Shown here in pieces: positions 33,522 through 45,842 of a stretch of 64,000 bases of DNA. The stretch lies in assembly GCA_015179125.1 (NCBI GenBank), contig WHVA01000482.1, positions 21,256 through 85,255 of the forward strand, read 5' to 3'. Within the stretch, counting starts at the first letter, position 1. Every line of letters starts with the position of its first letter. The notes under the pieces are model-generated. The model saw only the letters and a list, made by a program, of their open reading frames with translations, had not been told where the DNA came from and ran no database searches. Source of the stretch: Gautieria morchelliformis (lineage: Eukaryota > Basidiomycota > Agaricomycetes > Gomphales > Gomphaceae). Both the position numbers and the translations under genes were made by a program.

Positions 33522-36500
33522 GTCAAGAAGGCGAAACAAAAAAACATTTGCGGGTCAGACAGCAGAACACGAACAAATCTTTAACGGCGGTAGCCAACTT
33601 ACTCGCTAAGTGCCCTCCTGCAAAATATGACATCATAGCGATTCAAGAACCATATATAGATTTTCTAGGAAATGCGAGAGCATCGCCGCACTGGTACACT
33701 GTGTACCCCGAGTCGCACTACAAGGACAGGACTAAACGCACGAGGTCGATGATACTGGTGAACAAAGAGATAAACACGAGCACGTGGGCGGCGGTCGATG
33801 TAGGGTCACCAGACATCACGGCCATCAGAGTCAAAACTAATGGTGGAGTGGTCACAATTTTCAACATTTATTGCGATTGCACTCACTCGGACAGCATACG
33901 CGACATACAGAGATACTTGCAGGGAGAGGCCAGGAATGAACGAGCACAGAGTGAGGAGGGCAGCGGGGAGATCTGGCTGGGGGACTTCAATCGGCACCAT
34001 CCGCTATGGGATGACGAACGGAACACGCACCTTTTCACCTGCAGCAATCTGGATGAAGCGCAAATCCTGCTGAACGCTGTGTCGGATCGCGATATGCAGA
34101 TGGTGCTACCAAAGGCCATACCTATGCTGAAGGCAATGTCCACGGGCAACCACACCCGAACTGACAATGTATTCATGTCTGCAGAAATAGTCGAGCAAAT
34201 AGTCAGCTGCAAAACGGTACCGGAGGATCAGCCAGCCAAAAGCGAGCATTTGCCGATCGACACGGTGATCGACGTCTCACCTGAGTCAATCAGATACGTG
34301 CCCAGAGCCAACTACAGACAGGTTGATTGGAGGGCGTTCAACGAGGAACTGGACACGCGACTAAAGGAAATGATAAAGGATCCGAAACCGAGCACTAAGT
34401 GGCAGTTCGACCAGCACCTCAGCACGATCACGACAGTCATCGCAGAAACAGTGGAAAGCCTGATACCAAAGACTAAGCCCTCCTCTTTCATGAAACGGTG
34501 GTGGTCATTAGAACTAACGAAAATCAGAGCAGAAACCCGGCGACTAGGAAGAAAGGCATATGCTAAGTGCGACGACCCCACGGACAGATTGCATGAAGAC
34601 TACAAAAACGCCAGGAACAAGTACGCCAGCAAAATAGAGATGGAAAAAAGGGAGCACTGGGACGCCTTCCTAGAGGGTATAGATCAGAGGACGGTCTGGA
34701 CCGCACACAAATACGTGGCTGCTGGTACGACGGACGGTGCACGCACTCGAGTATTAATCCTCACCACCAAGCGGGAAAACGGAACCACGTGGGTGGCAGA
34801 CACGAACGAACAGAAGGCCAATATGCTGTTTGAGAACTTCTTTCCAAAGACGAGTGCAGAGCACGACCCCATCCCAGCCAACTACCCTTACCCCACACCA
34901 GCGTTCGACTACATGCCAATAACGGACGAACAAATCAGGAGGGCGGTAGAGAAGCTAAACTCTTTCAAGGCCCCTGGGGCCAACGGTATACCCAACGTCC
35001 TGATTAAGCAATGTATTGATACGCTGCTGCCCTATGTAGGACCGCTTTTCCGAGCGACATTCGAACTGGACACTTACCCAGCGGAATGGAGAGATGCAAT
35101 CACGAGGGTTCTCCAAAAGCCAGGGAAGAGCGATTACACGGTGCCTGGCTCATATCGGCCCATAGCATTGCTAGACACGCTGGGAAAGGTATTGTCAGCG
35201 TGCGTCGCAGAGGACATAGGCAAGATGACGGAAAGATACCAGCTGCTGCCAGACAATCATTACAGCTGCCGACCAGGACGAACCACCACTGATGCGCTAC
35301 ACTATGTCGTCTCAGCGGCCAAGGATGCGTGGAGGAAAGGCAGAGTCATGGGACTACTGTTCCTAGATATAAAGGGGGCCTTCCCTAGTGTTTTACTTGA
35401 CAGGCTGATTCATAACATGCGGCGCAGGGGAATACCAGAGGAATACACGAGGTGGATGCGCAGGAGGGTGGAGGGAAGGAAGACAACCATCAGCTTCGAC
35501 GATTACAGCACGCCGGCAAGGGATGTAGGCAGAGGCATGGACCAGGGATGGTCTGTATCTGCCATTGCGTACCAATTCCACAACGCGGACTTGATCGAAA
35601 CAGCCAGGAGGAAGCAGGGAGAGGACTGTGTGGGATTCGTGGATGACACCACGCTGATGGAAGAGGGGGCGGCTCTCCGAGAAGCTTTTAGCAAGCTAAC
35701 GGACATCATGTGCAGGCCTGCGGGGGCAAGAGACTGGGCTGAGCAACACCAATGCATGTTTGCGGTCGACAAGTTTGGACTCATGGGGCTCACCAGGAGG
35801 AGGGAATGCGACCCCATGCGACCCAGAAAGACCAAACCAGTCACCAGACCCACTATAAAGATCGGGCAACATGTCATCAAGCCAACTGTGACGCACAAGT
35901 TCCTAGGGGTGATCGTCGACCAGGAACTACGCTTCAAAGAGCACACCAATTACGCGCTCAAAAAGGGAGACATGTACATCGCTCAGTACAGAAGACTCGC
36001 CAAACCAGCGAAAGGAGCCACGGCCAAGCACATGAGAAGATACTATCTAGCGGTAGCAGTGCCAAGAATGTTGTACGCGGCTGACGTATTCTTAATCCCA
36101 GGCAATGCGCACACGAAAGGCACCAAAGGTAATATTAACAAGCTTGCCAGGGTCCAAAGACAAGCAGCGTTATCCATAACAGGCACAATGAGCACGACAG
36201 CGAGCGACACACTGGATGCACATGCCAACCTGCTACCCTTCCCACTCCTGGTCGCGAAGGTCATACATCGAGCAGCGGCCAGGATCGCGTGCCTGCCACA
36301 GCAACACCCGCTGGCAGGAAAGGCGCAGAAGGCTGCAGTGCGCTACGTCAAGAGGCACCGATCGCCGCTGCATGAAATCATGCACGCGTTCGAAATGAAG
36401 CCTGAGGAGATGGAAAAGATACATACAGTATGCTTTGGGCCCAAGTGGGCACCGGCCTTCAAGATAAGCATACCAAAGAGCAAACAGCAGGCAGCTGACG

Positions 36501-37468
36501 AGATAGAGACAGACCCAGCAGACATCAAGATATACACAGATGGGTCATGCATCGAAGGGGGAATAGGGGCGGCTGCAGTACTGTACAAGAACGGAGTGGA
36601 GAAAATGGCGGTCAGGCTATATATGGGGACCGAGCAGGAGCATACGGTTTTTGAGGCAGAGCTAGCGGGGGCAGCTATAGGGGCCAAGCTGCTAAACACC
36701 GAAAGAGGGAAAAGATACGTTATCGCAACTGACAACCAGGCGGCCCTGCAGACCACGAGGCGCGAGAAGGCGATACCAGCGCAATATTTGGTGAACGCCC
36801 TGCACAGGCAAATACAAGGAGTAACGGAGCAGCAACCGGGAGTAAAGGTAGTGATGAAGTGGGTACCAGGACATGAGGGGATAGAGGGCAATGAGAGAGC
36901 GGACGAAGAGGCACAAAGGGCGGCGAAAGGGGATACAAGCGAGGAGAGATTGATCCCCATTGAGTGCAGGGGAACCCTACCGAGGAGCAGAGCGGCAGAG
37001 ATTCAGAGATACCGGAAGTTCCTCCAGAGAGAGGCCAAAGCTGCCTTTGCCAGGTCCCCACGAGCCTAGAACGCGCACAGGATAGACCCCTCGATGCCCT
37101 CCCCAGCTTTCGCTAGACTTAGCCACGAGCTCCCACGCAGACATGCCAGCATTCTGACACAGCTCAGAACAGGACACGTACCCCTAAACAAAGACTTACA
37201 CAAGATCGGCAGAGCTGACACGCCCATATGCCCAGCATGCAGGCGAGCGAACGAAATGGTGCACCACTTTCTGTTCAGGTGCCCGGCCTACAAGGAGCAA
37301 AGGAAAAATCTAGAGCGCGGACTCAGGAGGGCAGCAACGTCAGCGCGCACCTTGCTAGGCAGGCCAAAGGCTATGACACACCTGTTCAGATACCTACATG
37401 ACACCAGAAGATTCGCCAAAACACACGGAGACTTGACGCTTGTGCAGAAAGAGGGAGAGACACGATAA
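33518..37468 (+). pseudogene. LINE ORF2: endonuclease, reverse transcriptase, RNase H (one premature stop)
   Basis: 1,316 codons with a single in-frame TAG at 37067-37069. N-terminal apurinic-like endonuclease (IIAIQEPYID, GDFNRHHPLWDD, residues 1-230) nicks target DNA; RT follows (LDIKGAFPSV, FVDDT near 706) and then RNase H (IYTDGSC near 1004, TVFEAELAG, ATDNQAAL, WVPGHEGIEGNERADEEA). Beyond the stop the frame goes on with the usual C-terminal zinc motif (CPACRRANEMVHHFLFRC) and a helical tail. In the RT the PQG-like box reads GMDQGWSVSA, unlike the usual QGxPLS wording, so activity is doubtful even without the stop. Confidence 0.9.
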
Positions 37469-37689
37469 CAAGAACGAAGACAGGGGCACATCTGCGCTAA
37501 GCGCGAAACTCACTCCTCGCTCACACAGGCACGGACTTGCACAGGGCTTCGCCCATGCTGCACAAGCGGAGATAGAGAAAGATAGGGTAGTTAGCAAACC
37601 ATGTAGACGGGCGATTTGTAGAAACCGTCTTACATAGGGCAATGCCCCAAAAGACGTAAAATTGGATTATAAAAAAAAAAAAAAAAAGA

Positions 37690-37701
37690 AAGTATCATCA
37701 C
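37690..37701 (+). repeat. TSD of the non-LTR element, right copy
   Basis: AAGTATCATCAC directly after the A-rich tail; see 31673-31684. Confidence 0.9.
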
Positions 37702-37761
37702 CTCCCCAAGGGCGCCATGTGAGTGACATGCCTTTTTCACGCAGGCTTTACACACACAGCC

Positions 37762-38429
37762 ATGGGTGCTCCCACCATGCCACCCATTCCCTGGACCAAG
37801 GTCGTGAGTTCCCTTGATCAATTTGTACACCCCAACCGCTTGCCCCAAAACATCACCTTCAAGAAGCCGAGTGATATGCTAGGTGCACATCGCCAACTTC
37901 TTTACCTCCATATTATTGAACATCAAGATCCTTTTGATGAGATCCATCTGTTTGCATTCACTCCCAGAACTGAGATCGAAGAAATCCCTGAGTACAAAAC
38001 TGAAATCCCAGGACATGAAATGTAAGTCATACCTGTCATTTACCAGTTGACTCCTGTTGGTCTGAAACACTGATCAGACCCGCCAACGGACAAATGCAGA
38101 AACTGCCAACTGAAACATCGGGTTCCAACTTGAGAACCACTTACATGGTTACCCAAGCCGCGCAATATCATGAGATCCCACCACCAAATACCCTCAAGGC
38201 CCAAACAGAAGCAACTGCGGGACACACGTCAGAGGATAATCAGAGTTCTAGACAGGACCATGTCGAGGAACCACACTCACTGCATGAACCAGAAACGCCA
38301 CTCCTGGGGAGGAGTACCTGTCGAGCAACAAGCCCAAGTGCTGGCGCTTCGGCCGCTGACCTTGAGCACAAACTCCCTGGCCCTAGTAAAGGTCAGGCCA
38401 AACGCAAAACTTGTGTGGATAAGGAGTGA
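37762..38429 (+). CDS. Hypothetical protein, two exons
   Basis: I do not recognise this gene. ATG at 37762, exon 1 to 38021, intron 38022-38077 (GTAAGT...ATCAG), exon 2 38078-38429; phases fit and give 203 residues. The N-terminal 90 residues look folded (KVVSSLDQFVHPNRLPQN, LLYLHIIEHQDPFDEIHLF); the rest is Ser/Thr/Glu/Pro-rich and probably disordered, ending in a Lys/Arg patch. Just upstream, GTGAGT...CACGCAG (37711-37737 area) could be another intron, so the LINE insertion may have cut off a first exon. Whether it is expressed is unknown. Confidence 0.4.
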
Positions 38430-39232
38430 GCCCCTTTTGAAATAGGGTGAGTATGATACAATGGTGATGGCTCACTCAGGGTGACTCAAACAAAAGAACC
38501 GCAAGGGCGTGGCAAGAGGTACATGCAATGGCTGCTGAAGACATAGTGGCCAACGAGCTTTTGTAGGCCTCACATGCTGTCTGAGAAGGCCGCGATCGCC
38601 GAACAGTATGTCCACTGAACCGTGATTTTTATGTTGAACCTTTGACATAAACAGAGAAGGTGTGGCCCACACATCATTATCAGCATCTCATGGCTGTGGT
38701 GGAGGCAAGCATGGTATCAGGGGGTCAAGAGGTTGAGGGGCTGGCGTATGGGGCCACAAGGCCGCAGGAGCCTAGCGGGAATTGCACACGGTGAGTGCCT
38801 GGCACTGCCTGAGCCCAAAAATGATCCTGATGACCTAAAAATGATCACAGGCGATTGATTCACTGATATAGGTACCTCGGAAGTGCCCCAAAGTGACCTA
38901 GAATAGATTGGATATAGAGCCTATTCTTGAATCATGGTTATATTGGATTGACATAATTAATGATGTGGATTTCCATTGCAACTCCATTGGATTGAATTTG
39001 GATTTGTATCAAGTCGAAATCTGTGAATTCTTGCGTTGGATTCCCAGTGAATTCATGGGTTACTTCGATGCGAATGTTGAATGGTATTTTCATCGTATTG
39101 CCATTGTATTTTTGGGATTATCGGTGGGGCAGGAGTGGAATCGGATGGAGAAAAAAAATCCAATAGAAAAGCAATTAATCAAAAGGCCCTTGCTCATAAG
39201 GTAGGATTTCATAGTTTCAGCTTTATTGCCTG
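38430..39232. other. Unassigned stretch
   Basis: No gene recognised. From about 38910 to 39130 the words ATTGGATT, TGGATTTG and GAATTC-ATGG recur imperfectly, suggesting a decayed simple repeat. Confidence 0.4.
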
Positions 39233-39643
39233 TCAGGCTTTGCATAGGTTTCCTCCCCACACATAGTGAAGGGGAGCTCTTTTCTGGAGGCCTATATACC
39301 ATGTCTTGGATGTGTAACGAAGATGGGACAGAAAGGTGCAGGTGAAGATATCCACAATGGCCTCCTCAGGAGAAGATGAGGCAATATATATGAGATGGGC
39401 AAGGTCCCTAGTGAGATGGTCAGTGATATCTTTTCTGTCCGTCTTTGTCAGAAATTCAGGGTCGACGAGGAGCTGAGGAAGGCTTGGAATTTGAAAAAAT
39501 GTGGGGACATCGCAGGGCAGGATTGTAATGGAATAGTCGAGTAATTCAGCCGTTGTCCTGTGACACCCTGATTTCTCTGTGCGTATTCTGCGAGCACTGG
39601 CCGTGGTGGTGTGGGAAGAAAACAGAATGGTATGGAAGCTTCG
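39233..39643 (-). pseudogene. Unidentified ORF fragment interrupted by an sL LTR
   Basis: The minus strand is open for about 150 codons across the sL boundary; the part outside the LTR reads ELLDYSITILPCDVPTFFQI, LVDPEFLTKTDRKDITDHL and AIVDIFTCTFLSHLRY. It looks like real coding sequence (helical, normal composition) but I do not know the family. The sL LTR at 39644 cuts its 5' side. Confidence 0.4.
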
Positions 39644-40894
39644 TGTCATGATGCATTTATTTCTCATATTCGGGTGCTCTGTCCTGCCATTTGTCACTCC
39701 ATCTCCGTGTTCGTTCTGATCACCATTGTCACGTTCGGCACCCAGTTCTCGCTGTTCGCGCCAATTACCATGGCTATGCCATCAACAAGCGATCGACGTC
39801 TTTGGACTAACCTGGCAGTCATTGTTGGCCTATCACCTCGATGGTGTTCTGACAATCGGATTGTCATGACCTGTGTATTTCCTGCACCTTGTTACCCCGA
39901 TTTCCTCGTTCACTACTCCTCCCCCGTGTTCGCCCGGCTTCGCCCTCCACCTCGACTTCTCCTTCCCTATTACATCACTCTTTGCCCTCCCTCGCATTTC
40001 ACCGGACCGCTATTCGCTGCTCGCACATTTCGCCAACAGGCACGCCATCAAATACGATTGATACCATTTACCCGGCGTGATGATTCATCACTAACCCCAT
40101 CATCTTCTTAATCCAACCCCTTTGGGTTTTCATATGGCCAAAGTATGTTCGCGGGGTGTTCCTTCCGTAGGCCGTGTGGGATCAACCCAGTGGACGAAGA
40201 GTCCGTGCAGGGTGATATGTATGTGGGTCCCAAGACATGGTTTCGTACATAAGTACCTTCGCCACCGTTACTCTCCGTCGTTTCATGTTCGCACTCCTCT
40301 CTCACTCTATTGTATGTTTATTCCACCCCTTTAGTATCATGACTGCACACCCCTATCCAACCCTGCCTCGTGACGGCCTCTTCCCTATTCGCTGATACCT
40401 TACGAGCATTCGGTATAAGTAGTTTACATTCGCATGTACATTCCCCAGTTCAATTATCATATGTCGTCCATCTTGTGCAAACTTGACCTCGCTGTGATCA
40501 TCGCCTTGAGCCTCCCCTTGAAGATTTCTATCTTCGACCAGCAAAGGACTTAGGCATCACTGGTGAGTTCTCATACTTCATCTTCGTTACCTTAGCCTTC
40601 GAACTACTTTCTGTGCTGTTGGCAGAGGGCTCCGAAGGAGCACCTTCGCCAGCGAAGGGACCGTCGAAACTTAGACAGCCCTTCCGTGACATCTTGCACG
40701 TTACATCGTCAAGTGCCGCGAGCTATTTCGCTACGACTGTAGATAGGGCGAGCCCCGTTCGGGCAGCCTGATTGTTTCGTGAACATTCATTGGTTCACTT
40801 ATTCGCCAAACGGCATACTTATTCGCACAAGTTATTCAGGCATTCGCTGTGTTCACTAATACACGATATTAACGCCTAAAAACCAATCTTGACA
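39644..40894 (+). mobile_element. Solo LTR sL, long form, with TSD CTTCG
   Basis: 1,251 bp, TGTCATGATGC...TTGACA. CTTCG at 39639-39643 and 40895-40899 is an exact TSD. The extension 39644-39861 precedes an inner TGTCATGACC (39862) at which the short form begins. A GGTATAAGTAG word near 40411 could be its TATA box. Confidence 0.93.
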
Positions 40895-40899
40895 CTTCG

Positions 40900-42531
40900 C
40901 TACCAAGTAAACATTTATAGTGACTCCTGCCTCAGAATTATATTTCCTCTAAGCTATACCCAAGCATCTTGTCTGTGTAGCTCAACCATTAGTGCTTGTG
41001 TGTGCATATAACCTTTCTCACACATCACTGCGCTCATTCGATTCACGTTGGGCACACTTGTATATGCCTACATAACAAATAATACTGTACATGACTGCAT
41101 CACACCTTATATATACCTACATAACAAATAGCAATACATGTCTGACTGTAACATTTCACAAATTTACCGAACTTAACAAAATGCAATAACATGTAAACTT
41201 ACTTATTACACCATTGGCACCTTAACACTTAAGTTGAAGCTGCATGAATTGCGGGGGAAGGTTGAAACACAATGTAAATTGATTTAATGCATAACGATTA
41301 ATCTCTCAACATTACTTATAATGTCACCTATATGAATCCTCTTTCAAACCGGTAAGACCATATGTTGATAGTTGTCTACCTGGTTGTTAGGTAATTGTTA
41401 GGCCAATTAGGACATACCTAGTTAATCAGTACATGTCACTGGATGCTGACTCTATCAGTAACTATCTACTTAATCATTACTTGTCAGTATAGTGCAAAAC
41501 TGATCAGCTGCCTCTTCATTGTCAGGTCTGATAAGGCGGTACCACAGCCTGATGGCTTGATGAGCCTTGTCGGGCCTGATATGGACTTTTGAGTTTTTCT
41601 GACTTTAAAATGTGTTCAGGTCACATGTTTTGCTCCCCGGAGTGGATTTGGTGCTTTGCATCGGAAACACAGAAAAAAAATTTTGACCCATCGACTAGGC
41701 CCTCCCATTGGTTTAACATGTAAAATTAGCATGAAAAACTTTCTGCCATATACTACCACACTCGGCAGAATACCCCTTTTGCCATTTCTGCCATTGCCGG
41801 CAATTGGCAGAATAAATTTCATTCTGCCCACGACACTAGTCAGTCCAGACTTGACTGCAAATGGCTGCAACCTGTATCATCTATGCCTAAAGGCCAGGGC
41901 CGAATGTACAACCCACGTGGCCAGCAGTACCTTCTCCTATTCACCTTCACCTCCCGGCAAAGAGATTCTCTAAACTGATATTCTTATTTATAGATCGGTA
42001 CTTAAGTTGCTGATCTTTTCTCTTGTTTTTGCTCACGCATGCATCGTCGAGAATTGTACATCCGAACGTCTGACGGTGAAGTATATCTCAGTTCTCTGAC
42101 TAAAGCCAAGGCTGTCTCTATTGTCTGTTGGGGCGCTATCTTACTGAAGAGATGAGCATACTCAGTCGCGACGCCAACTGTTTCTTAGTATGTCGTGATG
42201 CTTCGGGAACCCTCCTGCGAACAGCTGTCCCCAGTCATGTAAGCGGTTGTTTATGAGCAAGTCGTCACCAAATTTCGAAGTCGCACTTTGCTACTGTAAC
42301 AGCCTGCTGCGATGTGGAGATGGAGATGGCGAGGTTTCTTAGGCTGCAGGGCACGTGTGGACCGTTTCCTGTGTGGGCAGTGGGACCCTTGCCTCGTGGG
42401 CGAATCGCATAGCGTTGATTGTCACAGCCCCAAACGGCACTAGGGCATTGCCACGACGAGCGTCAGAATGTATATATATGAGATGGCAGCGCTGGAATGT
42501 TGAGTACCCCCATAACCATCGACTCAATTTG
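40900..42531. other. Intergenic stretch upstream of the NLR gene
   Basis: No gene is supported over 1.6 kb. It is AT-rich to about 41600. ACCTACATAACAAATA is repeated at 41068 and 41114 within two similar 45-bp stretches. The right end should include the NLR promoter. Confidence 0.5.
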
Positions 42532-45008
42532 ATGGCTGAAGCTCTGGCAGGTCTGGGAGACAGTGGGAGTAGCAGGCAAGTTGGCTATACTTATATTCCT
42601 TCTACTATGATGCTCATCAATCCACTCAGCGAGCGTCATTGCGGTTGTCCAGCTCACCGAAGATGTTATCGGCAGGTGCTCCGCGTATGGAACTGCGTAC
42701 AGGAATGCGTCCAGAGATATGCGCAGACTCAGCGACCAGATCTCCGGGCTACGTCAGGTGCTCCTTGACCTTAATGGGCTCATAGTGGCTGAGGACTTCC
42801 AATGGCCCTCTCGATTGCCAACTTTGATGGCCGCGCTCAGTATATCCAATGAGCCTCAAACTTCTGGCAGGCCTCCCGAGCTGACAAACGGCGAGAATGG
42901 CTCGCGACCTGGCAATAGACCAACTGAATCGATGCTAAATAGGCATGCGAGTCTCCTGAAAAGCCTCTTGAAGAATTTCAAGCGCAAAGGACGCGGGAAT
43001 ACGATATAAGCCCGGTATGAACGCACAGATGGTATATGGTATCCCCCCGCGACAACTAGCAATTCCAGGAATACGTCGGAAACCCATGTTGAACGCGCAG
43101 ATGGCATCGCCCGCGCCTCTGCGACAAATGGTGATGCCTTAGCAACTGAAGGTGGCAATACAGCAGGGAATGCGTGGGACAGCAACAATGACCGCATGAG
43201 TTTACCTCGTGTTCTTAAGGATTGTCACGACGAGCTGCAGAGCCTGGCGAAGAAGCTAGAAACAAAGGATGTACGCGCATCTCGCGTGGAAGCGTTGTTT
43301 TACACATTCAACCAAGCCGAGGTTAACAAGACTCTCGACAACCTCCAGAGGTTCCAGCAGCAGCTTAATACGGCATTGAACATTGATCAAACGTAGGTTC
43401 GACTGTCTAACCACGGACTGCAGCTGATCCTTTGATGTCGACAGACGTTTGATGCTGGAGATGCGTGAAAGCCAACATCGTCAGGATATCTATAATTGGC
43501 TGTCGGCTCCTGACTACGAGTCAAAACATTTGACCGCCATCACAGATCGAGAAGGAAACACTGGCGCGTGGTTTGTGCAGGGAGACTGTTTCCGGGAATG
43601 GAGAGGGAAGCCCAAGTCGTTCCTATGGCTTCATGGCAAGGGTGCGTTCTCTGCTTAGCTTATTGATGGTCGTCGCTGATTAGTATACACAGCTGGTTCT
43701 GGGAAGACTATCTTATGGTATATAAGCAAACCTATTGAGATATCTAGGTATCGTGCTAACAAATGCGTGTATCAAGCTTGACCATCATTAGGGAGATCTC
43801 CCGTCATTGCGAATCAGACTCCTCGCTCGCAATCGCATTCTTCTACTTCGATTTTCACAGCAAGGATACAAAGCCACCTGCCGTCCTTCGTGCACTGATT
43901 AGACAGCGGTCCCCGAGGGCCCCTGCAAAGACATCTCCGAAGATCCCTGACTATCTGGGGGACTTATTCTCTAGAAAAGGGGATGGGAAGCAATCACCAT
44001 CTTCGGAGGAACTGGAGTCGACACTTAAGTCCATCATTGGGACTTTCAAGAATGACGTGTATATTATCTTCGATGCCCTTGACGAATGCCCGGATCGACC
44101 TCAATTTCTGAAACTTCGACAAATTGCACCTCCTAGCAACGAGTCGGTATGAGCAAGACATTGAGAAGACACTGAGGGACTTTGTTTCACATCAGGTGCC
44201 CATGGATGAGAGTCTCGTCGACGGCGACATGATATCCAAGTCTATGTGTCAAGGCAGATGAATGATGATCCCAAATTCATTAGATACTCGGAAGAAAAAA
44301 GGCAAACCATCAAGACCACTTTAATGGATGGTGCACATGGCATGTATGTGATCATTTTTACGTTCTCGGTGACCGCTACTAACGGGTCAGCCAGGTTTCG
44401 ATGGGTTGTTTGTCAGCTGGATTCACTACGAAATTGCCGATCTCCCCACGAGCTCCAGATGGCACTCATTGATCTACCACCGACTCTGTACGAGACCTAC
44501 GATAGGATTCTCCTAATCGACGAGCGCGATAAAGGAAATGCTCTCAAATTGTTGCAATGGCTCGCTTTCTCGGTCGACAAGGTGTCGTTCAGCGAGGCCG
44601 TGGATGTACTCGCTACGAATCCTGATACCGTAAATGGTCCCTTTTTCGACCGAGATCGGCGGTTTGATGATCCACGGGACATTCTGACCATATGCTCGAG
44701 CCTGGTCACCATTACCGTCGTGCAGCCAAACCCAGATTATTTCGAGTCCAAGGAGCGGGGAAGTTTCACAGAACTCAAGCTGGCACATTTCTCCGTGCGC
44801 GAATATTTGGTCTCGGAAGGCCTGCGCAGCCACTTCAAGCTGGCCATCTATCACTGCAACGAAAAACAGGCCAATACGTTCATGGCCAAGACATGTGTAG
44901 CCTACCTGTTGCAATTCAACCAGCATGGTTGCATAAGCAAGAATACGCGCATATCCTATCCACTATGTTCATATGCTGCGCGATATTGGATTCGCCATGC
45001 CCAGCCAT
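42532..45008 (+). pseudogene. NLR (HeLo-like/NACHT/ankyrin) gene, 5' part
   Basis: A fungal STAND immune/cell-death sensor, broken. Exons: 42532-42550, 42630-43392, 43445-43641, 43693-43717, 43777-44343, 44395-45008. The N-terminus (MAEALA-ASVIAVVQLTEDVIG) resembles the fungal HeLo-like N-terminal domain, a membrane-acting effector. NACHT: Walker A GKAGSGKTIL encoded across two introns (the 43693-43717 exon has 25 bases), Walker B IIFDALDE near 44070. The post-NACHT winged-helix region follows (LPPTLYETYDRIL, AHFSVREYLVSE). Lesions: TAA at 43007-43009, a frameshift near 44125 and one near 44230 where about five bases are extra (ATGATATCC). The gene then stops at the transposon and continues at 52022. 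Confidence 0.88.
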
Positions 45009-45224
45009 ATGGGTGTCATCCTGCACAAAAATCAAATTTCCCGCGCGCGCCGAAAATGTAAACCTGCGCGCGCGCGCGAGCGACTTCCCCGCGCGCGCAA
45101 CATTGTTTATTTCAACCACTTGTAATCAAAAATTTAATACCATTAATTTTTTAAGTACTGTAATCTGATACCAATGAAGAGCAGTAAAGACCGGTATAAA
45201 ATCAAAAAAATTAGACACCAACCA

Positions 45225-45399
45225 TGTTGAGGACAGGAATTATAGGCAGTAGGTATGGACTTCTTGTTCAAAAGAATAGACTAGAAATTAATTCACTCTC
45301 TCAGTGAATTTAGTTGTCACTGAGAGAGTGAATTAATTTCTAGTCTATTCTTTTGAACAAGAAGTCCACACCTACTGCCTATAATTCCTGTCCTCAACA
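45225..45399 (+). repeat. K2 5' LTR: 175-bp near-perfect palindrome
   Basis: Two 83-base arms (45225-45307 and 45317-45399) around a 9-base loop ATTTAGTTG. The arms are reverse complements with one mismatch (82 of 83). The LTR thus reads TGTTGAGGAC...GTCCTCAACA on either strand. It is followed without gap by the PBS. Confidence 0.95.
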
Positions 45400-45842
45400 G
45401 GGTTATGGGCCCCGGAGACACTTCTGAGAAGCTATTGGGTGTTGAGAAGCTTGCTACTGATGGAAGTAATTGGCCATTGTGGCGAGCCACTCTCATCAGC
45501 TATTTCGAGTCCAAAAATCTACTCAAGCATGTAGAAGGGAGAGTCACTCGACCTCCTGATCCTCCAGTTATGCCCCCAGGCCATATTCTTACAGAAGCTG
45601 AGGAAACTCAGATGGATAAGGCTGAGGAGAAGCTGGAGAGATACCTTGCTAGAGAAGGACAAGAGAGACCTCAAATCGAGGCGACTCGACGCACAAAGAC
45701 CCGCGGGCAGTTCCGGGCATCGAACAAAGTCCTCACCTTTTCGAGGCACCACCAATCACATCTATCGCCAGTACTGCAATCAACAACAGCTGCAATAGAG
45801 ACGGGTGCGGAGGTATGGCGCGCAGGAAACCCCAGCGGATGA
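45400..45842 (+). pseudogene. K2 PBS and Gag N-terminal fragment
   Basis: GGGTTATGGGCCCC (45400-45413) is an initiator-tRNA-type PBS. Its ATG (45405) starts MGPGDTSEKLLGVEKLATDG, then SNWPLWRATLISYFESKN, a copia Gag N-terminus with the same layout as K1. Homology ends near 45660 (AREGQ); the rest of the ORF to 45842 looks like sequence joined by an internal deletion. The next Met is downstream of the conserved core, so the PBS ATG must be the start. Confidence 0.8.

Larger units (their letters stand above)
31685..37689 (+). mobile_element. Full-length non-LTR (LINE, Tad/I-like) retrotransposon
   Basis: 6,005 bp between exact 12-bp TSDs, with a 148-bp 5' UTR, ORF1, ORF2 overlapping by ATGA, a 3' UTR and an A-rich tail (about 37671-37687). 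Endonuclease, RT and RNase H are all present in ORF2, as in the Tad/I group. One in-frame stop is the only clear lesion. A decayed relative is at 2545-2790. Confidence 0.93.

Noticed and set aside
42355-42768. Plus-strand 137-codon ORF as the NLR N-terminus
   Set aside because: The HeLo-like start is recovered in another frame with ATG at 42532 and an intron 42551-42629; this ORF overlaps that exon out of frame.
45040-45105. CG-repeat run as a functional Z-DNA or CpG-island element
   Set aside because: It is part of the transposon's terminal inverted repeat; nothing else supports a separate role.
45225-45399. The palindrome as a transcription terminator or a MITE
   Set aside because: It starts TGTTGAGG, ends CTCAACA and is followed without gap by a PBS and a copia Gag start, which identifies it as an LTR.
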